This document shows positions 1 to 4,583 of a stretch of 5,717 bases of DNA, piece after piece; the first letter of the stretch is position 1, and each line of letters begins with the position of its first letter. The notes below the pieces were generated by a model, which saw only the letters and a list, made by a program, of their open reading frames with translations, was not told the DNA's origin and did no database searches. This DNA comes from Oscillospiraceae bacterium (GTDB lineage: Bacteria > Bacillota > Clostridia > Oscillospirales > Oscillospiraceae). Where the stretch lies: positions 1-5,717 of the forward strand of contig JAISFB010000100.1 in the NCBI GenBank assembly GCA_031263805.1. Direction: 5' to 3'. A program made the position numbers and the translations under genes.

Positions 1-920
1 GACCAATCCGTCACAGCGCCCGTGAATATATCGCGCACCTGTTCTTTAGTCAGGGCGTTTACGGGGCTTTGCGGGCTGACTATCACGACTATGCCGTCCG
101 TCGCTATTGTCAGCTCGTAGACGCCTTTTTCGAGCTCGCTTTCTTTAAGCTCGCGGGAGGCCATACCGACGTCGCATATGCCGTCTATCGCGGCGTTTAT
201 GCCCGTCGAAGAATCGCTTTGCTGTATCTCAATTTCGGCGTTAGGATTTATCGCCAGATACGCGTCCTTCAGCTTGTCCATAATAGGCGTGACGGAGGAC
301 GAGCCCGCGACGACGACGCGTCCGGATACGGCCTCGTTAGAGCCCGGCTCGGCTGCCTCGTCCGCTTTTATGTAGCCGCCGTCCTCGATGACGCTTTGCC
401 CCTCGGCGCTCATTATAAAGCCGATAAACGCTTCGGCGGCGTCACTGAGCTCGGAGGTCAGCACGAGATTGAACGGGCGCGCGATGCCGTAGCTGCCGTT
501 TTTGATGTTATCGACAGTAGCCTCCGCGCCGTCGATCTCAACACCCTTAACGGAGCTATTCAGCGAGCCGAGCGAGATATAGCCGATGGCCTTGTCGTTC
601 CCGGCGACGGACGTCGTCATAACGGACGTGCTGTTTGTGATCTCGGCGGAAAGCGTCGTCCGGTCCACCTTGTCCTCGTCCTGGACGCCGAAAAGCTCGA
701 TGAACGCGCCGCGCGTGCCGGAGCCGTCCTCGCGCGATATGACGATGATCTCGCCGGAATTCGTCTCGGGAGCGTCCGGCGTCGTCTCCGCCGGAGCTGT
801 TGACTGCGGGGATAGCGCGGGCTGCCGGGACGGCTCCGCGCCGGAGCCGCCGGAGGCGCAGCCTATCGCCGCGAGCGGGAGAGCGAGAGAGAGCAGGAGA
901 GCGCAGATAGTTTTTTTCAT
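1..920 (-). CDS. pstS: PstS-family phosphate-binding lipoprotein, permuted domain order (3' end outside window)
   Basis: This is the extracytoplasmic binding protein of a high-affinity phosphate ABC transporter, presumably tethered to the outer face of the membrane. The start is the ATG at 920-918, with AAAGGGG (930-936) 9 nt upstream. The frame stays open for 306 codons to the window edge. Residues 1-20 are a lipoprotein signal peptide with lipidation Cys21 (AAIGC), and 22-55 a Ser/Pro/Thr linker. Residues 56-190 carry SREDGSGTRGAFIELFG and GYISLGSL, which normally form the second half of a PstS domain. Residues 200-306 carry AGSSSVTP, QQSDSSTG, DVGMASREL, the hinge ATDGIVVIV and a FTGAVTDW motif, which normally form the first half. 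The halves are therefore reversed, an order I recall from other clostridial PstS proteins. The pstCAB genes are expected further left but are not visible. Family assignment is firm; phosphate as ligand is inferred from family. Confidence 0.92.
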   Translation of the reverse strand, partial: MKKTICALLLSLALPLAAIGCASGGSGAEPSRQPALSPQSTAPAETTPDAPETNSGEIIVISREDGSGTRGAFIELFGVQDEDKVDRTTLSAEITNSTSVMTTSVAGNDKAIGYISLGSLNSSVKGVEIDGAEATVDNIKNGSYGIARPFNLVLTSELSDAAEAFIGFIMSAEGQSVIEDGGYIKADEAAEPGSNEAVSGRVVVAGSSSVTPIMDKLKDAYLAINPNAEIEIQQSDSSTGINAAIDGICDVGMASRELKESELEKGVYELTIATDGIVVIVSPQSPVNALTKEQVRDIFTGAVTDW

Positions 921-961
921 TTTTGATTACCCCTTTGTTTTTAATTTTTTGTTGCGGTACA

Positions 962-1016
962 AGTATAATTGCCGATTGTCAAATCTAAAACAAGGGGGAT
1001 GTCAAATTTGCGTAAA
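962..1016 (-). promoter_or_regulatory. Candidate pstS promoter with Pho-box-like direct repeats
   Basis: Read on the minus strand, four hexamers follow one another: TTTACG (1016-1011), TTGACA (1005-1000), TTGTTT (993-988) and TTGACA (982-977), stepping by 11, 12 and 11 bp. A TATACT -10 element lies at 967-962, and no convincing -35 hexamer sits 17 bp before it. This resembles activator-dependent PhoP promoters of Bacillus, where TT(A/T/C)ACA-like repeats with about 5-bp spacers replace the -35 region. The repeats are seen directly; PhoP binding is inferred from them and from the downstream pstS-like gene. A transcript would start near 955, leaving a leader of about 35 nt. Confidence 0.5.
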
Positions 1017-1109
1017 GTATTACCAAAAACTCGCGTAGTATTTTTTTCACAACTGCAAATAATACGGTCGAAGCCCATTTTGTGAGCTTACTTCCTATAG
1101 GAGGCTGTT

Positions 1110-1433
1110 ATGAAAAGAGTAATCGGATTTCTTATCGCCGCTCTTATGGCGGTTTCGATTTTCGGCTGCGGTGCGAAAAAGAGGCCTTCGCCCGTAAAAA
1201 CATCGCCCAAAGTGACGGTGTCGCCAAAAGTTACGGTGTCGCCTAAAGTGACGGTATCGCCAAAAACAACGGCGTCGCCCAAGGTGACGGCGTCGCCCAA
1301 AGCAACGGTATCGCCGAAGGCGATTCCAAGGACGCCGGGGATCGCGCCCTATGCCGCGCCCGTCGTTCCGTTCGCCGCGCCGGGGGTATATCCTTACACC
1401 GCGGCGCCCGTTCCCGTCCCCGTCATTCGCTGA
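1110..1433 (+). CDS. Small repeat-containing lipoprotein (SPKxTx repeats), function unknown
   Basis: This is a 107-residue protein starting at ATG 1110, with a perfect AGGAGG (1099-1104) 5 nt upstream. Residues 1-19 form a lipoprotein signal peptide (MKR, hydrophobic core, SIFG) and Cys20 is the predicted lipidated residue, so the mature protein should be anchored outside the cytoplasmic membrane. Residues 32-67 are six tandem copies of S-P-K-(V/T/A)-T-(V/A), followed by a degraded copy (SPKAIP). Residues 72-107 are rich in Pro, Ala, Val and Tyr (APYAAP, VPFAAP, VYPYTAAP) and end VPVIR. The basic, proline-spaced repeat suggests an extended stalk that could sit in or on the cell wall; no enzyme domain is visible. 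It is transcribed divergently from pstS, with 189 bp between the starts. I do not recognise a named family. The ribosome binding site, signal peptide and in-frame repeat make it a real gene. Confidence 0.82.
   Translation: MKRVIGFLIAALMAVSIFGCGAKKRPSPVKTSPKVTVSPKVTVSPKVTVSPKTTASPKVTASPKATVSPKAIPRTPGIAPYAAPVVPFAAPGVYPYTAAPVPVPVIR
1203..1322 (+). repeat. 18-bp in-frame tandem repeat (6 full copies plus a degenerate one)
   Basis: The consensus unit is TCGCCCAAAGTGACGGTG. Full copies begin at 1203, 1221, 1239, 1257, 1275 and 1293, and a decayed copy covers 1311-1322. The period is exactly six codons, so copy-number change would keep the reading frame. Copies differ mainly at third codon positions (CCC/CCA/CCT, GTG/GTT, AAA/AAG) and at the variable residue V/T/A, while Ser, Pro, Lys and Thr stay constant in the six full copies. 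Confidence 0.93.
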
Positions 1434-1460
1434 CGCGGCGGCTTCAAAAAATAACGTAAA

Positions 1461-1485
1461 CAAAAAAGCTCAAAGCGCTCCGCTT
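1461..1485 (-). terminator. Possible intrinsic terminator of the minus-strand operon
   Basis: On the minus strand a short stem AAGCG-GAG-CGCTT (1485-1473) is followed by TGAGC and a run of six T (1467-1462). It lies 70-95 nt downstream of the stop codon of the last operon gene. The stem is only 5 bp and sits about 5 nt from the T run, so this is a weak candidate. No comparable plus-strand terminator for the lipoprotein gene was found. Confidence 0.35.
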
Positions 1486-1488
1486 CCC

Positions 1489-1538
1489 TGTAAAATAAAC
1501 CTCGTCCGAAAGGTAATTTTACAAGGAGGCTTTTTATG
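1489..1538 (+). other. Hairpin abutting an orphan Shine-Dalgarno and ATG
   Basis: TGTAAAAT (1489-1496) pairs perfectly with ATTTTACA (1516-1523), and inside it ACCT (1499-1502) pairs with AGGT (1511-1514), leaving an 8-nt loop. Directly after the stem come AGGAGG (1524-1529) and, 6 nt later, ATG (1536-1538). The initiation signal is as strong as that of the lipoprotein gene. The frame it opens runs to 1865 antisense to two better-supported genes and encodes nothing recognisable. It may be the leader of a lost gene, a very short leader peptide, or coincidence. Confidence 0.4.
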
Positions 1539-1556
1539 GCGGCGCGGACTGCGGTC

Positions 1557-1742
1557 TCACTCCTCCTCCAGCCAGGGAATCTCCAGCCTCAGCCCATCGG
1601 GCGTGTACACGATGTATTGCCGCAGGCTGAAAAACATAGCTATCGCGAGCGCGACCGCCGCGATAAGCAGGATCGCCAGCGCGCGCGCGAGCAGCCGCGC
1701 CGCCCTGTGGTTTTTATAAGTCCGCGGGACGTATCTTGCCAA
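1557..1742 (-). CDS. Small single-pass membrane protein, possibly a truncated membrane anchor
   Basis: This is a 61-residue ORF starting with TTG at 1742-1740. GGAG (1755-1752) lies 9 nt upstream inside rpiB, and the ORF overlaps the 3' end of rpiB by 29 bp, so translational coupling is likely. Residues 1-20 are strongly basic (R3, R7, K10, R13, R16, R20). Residues 21-40 form one hydrophobic helix (ALAILLIAAVALAIAMFFSL). The tail RQYIVYTPDGLRLEIPWLEEE should lie outside by the positive-inside rule. The tail resembles, from memory only, the juxtamembrane part of longer anchored proteins of clostridia, including putative glycoside hydrolases. The frame stops at EEE, just before a terminator-like hairpin, so it may be a complete small protein or the surviving N-terminus of a larger one. 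The function is unknown. Confidence 0.6.
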   Translation of the reverse strand: MARYVPRTYKNHRAARLLARALAILLIAAVALAIAMFFSLRQYIVYTPDGLRLEIPWLEEE

Positions 1743-2190
1743 TACTTACAGCTCCATCCAACTCTATCTCAGTTATTTTCGCGACGCGGCGGGCGTGTCT
1801 GCCGCCGTCGAACGGCGTTTCGAGAAATGCTTCGGCGATTTTCAGCGCGAGCCCCGCCCCCGTGACGCGCGCGCCGAGGCAAAGGATATTCGCGTCGTTG
1901 TGCCGCCGCGTCATTTCCGCCGAAAAGCAGTCTCCGCAGAGCGCCGCGCGGACGCCGCGCACCTTGTTCGCCGCAATGGACATCCCGATCCCCGTGCCGC
2001 AGACGAGTATCCCGCGCTCCGCCTCTCCCGAGGCGACGGACTCCGCGACGGCGCGCGCGAAGTCGGGATAATCGCAGCTCTCCTCCGAAAACGCGCCGAA
2101 ATAGCGGTATTCAAGCCCTTTCCCGTCGAGCATGGCGCGTATCTCGCCGAGAAGATTATACCCGCCGTGGTCACATCCTAAAGCGATCAT
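1714..2190 (-). CDS. rpiB: Ribose-5-phosphate isomerase B (RpiB/LacAB family)
   Basis: This is a cytoplasmic enzyme interconverting ribose 5-phosphate and ribulose 5-phosphate in the non-oxidative pentose phosphate pathway. The ATG at 2190-2188 has GGGAG about 10 nt upstream. The 158-residue product is slightly longer than the usual 140-150. Family motifs in order are the N-terminal CDHGGY (6-11), YPDFARAVAESV (41-52), the active-site loop GILVCGTGIGMSIAANK (60-76) with presumed catalytic Cys64 and Thr66, RRHNDANILCLGARV (95-109) with His97, and GRHARR (130-135), whose arginines contact phosphate in the family. All key residues are present. The gene lies 19 nt downstream of the DUF1015 gene and overlaps the following membrane-protein gene, so it is inside an operon. 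Some relatives act on allose 6-phosphate or other sugar phosphates, so the exact substrate is inferred. Confidence 0.94.
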   Translation of the reverse strand: MIALGCDHGGYNLLGEIRAMLDGKGLEYRYFGAFSEESCDYPDFARAVAESVASGEAERGILVCGTGIGMSIAANKVRGVRAALCGDCFSAEMTRRHNDANILCLGARVTGAGLALKIAEAFLETPFDGGRHARRVAKITEIELDGAVSIGKIRPADL

Positions 2191-2209
2191 AGAAAAATTT
2201 CTCCCGTTT

Positions 2210-3457
2210 TTATTTTATTCTTCTGCATTCCATATAAAAGCGCTTGTCCCAGGCCTCGCCGATGGAAAAGCTTTTGCGCGGCAAGACGCTGTCGCCGTCG
2301 CCGCCGCCGCGCAGCGCGCGGAACAGCTCCGCCTTTTCCATCGCGGGAAGCTCTATCCCGACGCAGTCGGGCGCGGCGGCGACGGAGCGGAGGGACTTTT
2401 CCCCGTGGATATAATCGACGCTGAAGCCGGACCGCTTTCTTACGCCCCTGAAATAATCGTCGATATACCGCTGGACGGCGGCGATAAGCTCCCCGATCGG
2501 CATATCCCCGGCGCGAAGCTCTTTTTCCGATATGCGCTGCACGTGCGTCGCGTCGATCTCAGCCGCCAAGCATTTTATCGTGTGGCGCCCGTTTCCCGAT
2601 ATCGCGGCGGCGAGGCCGTCGATAAAACGCTCTGTTTTGACGCCGAAAACCGCGCGGTGGATGGGGTGAAAATCGATCGCGTCGCCGTAGACGTTGCAGA
2701 GCTCCGCGAGAGCGAAGCGGGCGGGACAGGTCTCGCGCTCGCGCTCTGAAAGCGTTGGCTTTATTTCCTCCCAAAGCAGCTTGGCGGCGGCGAGGGAGTG
2801 ATTCCCGTCACCGATTTTTATTCCGCCGGGCAGCGCGGAAACGGCGTCGGATATTTCCCGCGCCGGGACGCTTCCGACAAGAAAGCCGCGCAGGCTCCCG
2901 CTGTTTTCCATAAGCTTAAAATCGTATAGCCGGGGCAATTCCGAGTCCGCAAGCGGCTCTATGATCGCTTTCGCCTCGTCGTCGATAAACGCCATTATGT
3001 GCGTCAGCTCCAGCGGCGAGCTTTTTCGCGCGCGCGCGCGGGGGGGCAGCCGCTCGGGTACGGTCTCCTCCGTCGCGCGTATCGGCGAGCCGGCGCCGGA
3101 ATAGTCGTAGGCTTCCAAATCGAGCGCCCCGACGAGCCCGCGACGGACGCGCCCGTCGCGCAGCGTGCGCTCTACGTATACGAAGCAGTTCGGGTATTCG
3201 CGAAAAATGCCGCTTTCGAGATACGCGTCGGCGGCGAGGCCGGCGGCGCGCTCGCGCGCCGCTAAATTCGGGGCGGTCAGATACGCCTCCGGGATCATCA
3301 TACGCAGCGTGGACGGCGAGGAGCCGATCAGAAGATCGGCGCGCGTCCAATATTCGCGCTCCGAGGAATATTGGTCGCAGGCTATGACAGCCCAGTTTTG
3401 CAGATTGATATTACTCGGTAAAAGAATATCCGCCGGGCGAAAAATATTGCCGTCCAT
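2210..3457 (-). CDS. DUF1015 family protein
   Basis: This 415-residue soluble protein belongs to the conserved DUF1015 family, whose biochemical role is not settled. The ATG at 3457 is preceded by AAGGAG (3475-3470), with a rather long 12-nt spacer and no closer alternative start. Recognisable segments are FRPADILLP (6-14), WAVIACDQYSSEREYW (22-37), the hallmark KIGDGNHSLAAAK (214-226, equivalent to the DGHHR-type motif of the family), FHPIHR (263-268) and the C-terminal LPRKSFSIGEAWDKRFYMEC. The clostridial subtype is often found near serine biosynthesis genes, as I recall; here it sits between a homocysteine methyltransferase and rpiB. Residues 138-147 (LPPRARARKS) come from an unusual CG-repeat tract and may be a lineage-specific insertion. 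Membership of the family is confident; no function is claimed. Confidence 0.9.
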   Translation of the reverse strand: MDGNIFRPADILLPSNINLQNWAVIACDQYSSEREYWTRADLLIGSSPSTLRMMIPEAYLTAPNLAARERAAGLAADAYLESGIFREYPNCFVYVERTLRDGRVRRGLVGALDLEAYDYSGAGSPIRATEETVPERLPPRARARKSSPLELTHIMAFIDDEAKAIIEPLADSELPRLYDFKLMENSGSLRGFLVGSVPAREISDAVSALPGGIKIGDGNHSLAAAKLLWEEIKPTLSERERETCPARFALAELCNVYGDAIDFHPIHRAVFGVKTERFIDGLAAAISGNGRHTIKCLAAEIDATHVQRISEKELRAGDMPIGELIAAVQRYIDDYFRGVRKRSGFSVDYIHGEKSLRSVAAAPDCVGIELPAMEKAELFRALRGGGDGDSVLPRKSFSIGEAWDKRFYMECRRIK

Positions 3458-3473
3458 ATGGCTTGACCGCTCC

Positions 3474-3508
3474 TTAATTAAAAATTAAAATTGCGCGCCT
3501 GCGGCGCG
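3474..3508 (-). terminator. Possible weak terminator or attenuator between the methyltransferase and DUF1015 genes
   Basis: On the minus strand, 7 nt after the methyltransferase stop codon, the perfect stem CGCGCC-GCA-GGCGCG (3508-3494) is followed by C and then AATTTTAATTTTTAATTAA. The stem is GC-only and the tail is U-rich but broken by A residues. It could end part of the transcription and lower expression of the downstream genes. The AAGGAG of the next gene directly follows the tail. Confidence 0.35.
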
Positions 3509-3515
3509 AAACGCG

Positions 3516-4370
3516 TCAGTCCGCGAACGCGGAGACGAGCGCGCGGATAAATTCCGGCGTGCTGCCGCAGCACGCGCCGGCGATGCGGACGCCGAGAGCC
3601 TTGTATTCGAGCATTTGCCCGGCGAATTCCTCCGGCGTCAGCCCGTAGCGCCCGTCGGAATCCGGCAGCCCGGCGTTGAGCTTGGCGATAAGCGGCGTTT
3701 TGGAGATAGCCGCGAGCTCCCGGAATACGGGAAGCGACGAGCTCGGCTCTAAAGAGCAGTTTATACCGAGCGCCGCGACGCCGAGCGCCTCCGCGCGCCG
3801 GACAAAATCCGCCGGAGATATGCCCGTATACGTGCGCCCCGAGCTCCCGAACGTCATCATCGCGAGCACCGGCAGCGCGCACGCGTCGCGCGAGGCCGTT
3901 ATTGCGGCGGAGAGCTCGTCCAAGTCGCTCATAGTCTCAATGGCGACGAGCTCCGCGCCGGCGGACGCTCCGGCTTCGATCTGCTCCCTGAAAAGCTTGT
4001 ACGCGTCCTCGGGCGTCAGCGCGCCGTGGGGCTCCATAAGCTCTCCTACGGGACCGACGTCGAGCGCGACGAGCGCGCGGCCTCCGGCGGCGCGGCGGGC
4101 CGACGCGACGGCGGCTTCTATAACGTCCTTTGGGCTGTGCCCGCTTTCAGACAGCGCGCGCGCGTTGGCGCCTAACGTATTCGTCAGGATGATATCGCTC
4201 CCGGCGTCCACGTACGCGCGGTGTATCTCAAAAACCGCCTCCGGCGCGCGTATATTCATCATATCGCTGCGCTCGCCCGGCAAAAGCCCGGCGCGCTGGA
4301 GCATAGTCCCCATAGCGCCGTCAAAAAAAACGGTGCGGCGGAGGCTTAACAGTGCTTCAAGGCTCGGCAA
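3516..4370 (-). CDS. Stand-alone homocysteine S-methyltransferase domain protein
   Basis: This is a 284-residue zinc-dependent methyltransferase domain of the type found at the N-terminus of cobalamin-dependent methionine synthase (MetH) and in betaine- or S-methylmethionine-using enzymes. It would transfer a methyl group to homocysteine, or a related thiol, giving methionine. The TTG start at 4370-4368 is chosen because AAAGGAG (4386-4380) lies 9 nt upstream. Motifs are FDGAMGTMLQ (16-25), TNTLGANA (63-70), DVGPVGELMEP (104-114), AIETMSDLDE (143-152) and the zinc ligands Cys205 (GINC) and Cys267/Cys268 (GACCGS). The size covers only this domain: pterin-binding, cobalamin-binding and activation domains of MetH are absent and are not encoded nearby. 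It may work with separate corrinoid proteins, or use another methyl donor. It is the probable first gene of the minus-strand operon. Confidence 0.9.
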   Translation of the reverse strand: MPSLEALLSLRRTVFFDGAMGTMLQRAGLLPGERSDMMNIRAPEAVFEIHRAYVDAGSDIILTNTLGANARALSESGHSPKDVIEAAVASARRAAGGRALVALDVGPVGELMEPHGALTPEDAYKLFREQIEAGASAGAELVAIETMSDLDELSAAITASRDACALPVLAMMTFGSSGRTYTGISPADFVRRAEALGVAALGINCSLEPSSSLPVFRELAAISKTPLIAKLNAGLPDSDGRYGLTPEEFAGQMLEYKALGVRIAGACCGSTPEFIRALVSAFAD

Positions 4371-4401
4371 TGACCTCAGCTCCTTTCATATTTCAGCATC
4401 A

Positions 4402-4430
4402 ATGATAATGCAACGCGGCGGATAAGTAAA
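4402..4430 (-). promoter_or_regulatory. Candidate promoter of the methyltransferase-DUF1015-rpiB operon
   Basis: On the minus strand TTTACT (4430-4425) and TATCAT (4407-4402) are separated by exactly 17 bp, each one or two mismatches from the sigma-A consensus. Transcription would begin near 4395, giving a leader of about 25 nt that contains the AAAGGAG site. That is too short for a riboswitch, so none is proposed for this gene. Confidence 0.55.
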
Positions 4431-4447
4431 GGCTTTTCAAAAATATT

Positions 4448-4476
4448 TTGTCTTTTGCGTCCGCATATGCTACAAT
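4448..4476 (+). promoter_or_regulatory. Candidate promoter of the cytidylate-kinase-like gene
   Basis: TTGTCT (4448-4453) is followed after exactly 17 bp by TACAAT (4471-4476), preceded by TGC, an extended -10 element. Transcription would begin near 4483, and the leader of about 100 nt would contain the whole tandem repeat array. It lies back to back with the minus-strand promoter, 17 bp apart. Confidence 0.6.
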
Positions 4477-4499
4477 GGGAGACGCATTAGATTTAATTT

Positions 4500-4569
4500 G
4501 CAATTCGACTTTGCAATATAATTTTTGCAATATAATTTTTTGCAATATAATTTTTGCAATATAATTTTT
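4500..4569 (+). repeat. Tandem 14-15 bp repeat with embedded TATAAT boxes in the leader
   Basis: The unit GCAATATAATTTTT occurs four times head to tail (4513-4526, 4527-4541, 4542-4555, 4556-4569), the second copy having one extra T. A degenerate 13-bp copy precedes them (4500-4512). Each perfect unit carries TATAAT, at 4517, 4531, 4546 and 4560, and the unit junctions spell TTGCAA, a palindrome and weak -35 look-alike. The last copy runs straight into GGAGG of the downstream gene. Near identity between copies suggests recent expansion by slippage. Confidence 0.92.
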
Positions 4570-4583
4570 GGAGGTATAGCGAA

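Noticed and set aside
69..803. Long plus-strand frame of 244 codons
   Set aside because: It is antisense to pstS, which has clear family motifs, a signal peptide and a ribosome binding site; the plus-strand product shows no recognisable domain.
1095..1463. Minus-strand repeat proteins opposite the lipoprotein gene
   Set aside because: Any frame across an 18-bp repeat looks periodic. The plus frame has the ribosome binding site, signal peptide and lipobox.
1536..1865. Plus-strand 109-codon ORF with a good ribosome binding site
   Set aside because: It runs antisense through the membrane-protein gene and rpiB, and its Arg/Gln/Pro-rich sequence is typical of a shadow frame. Only its start signal is reported, as an orphan element.
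2132..2749. Plus-strand frame of 205 codons
   Set aside because: It is antisense to the DUF1015 gene and the rpiB start, with no ribosome binding site or motif.
3676..4425. Plus-strand frame of 249 codons
   Set aside because: It is the antisense shadow of the methyltransferase gene; its Ser/Ala-rich sequence mirrors the GC-rich codons of the real gene.
4500..4569. CRISPR array
   Set aside because: The repeats are contiguous 14-15 bp units with no spacers, and no cas genes are present.
4554..4583. Upstream in-frame TTG start for the cytidylate-kinase-like gene
   Set aside because: It lies inside the tandem repeat without a ribosome binding site; the ATG at 4584 has GGAGG at 9 nt and begins at the conserved family N-terminus.
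4371..4583. SAM or cobalamin riboswitch ahead of the methyltransferase gene
   Set aside because: The candidate promoter leaves a leader of only about 25 nt, and no riboswitch core elements are visible on either strand.
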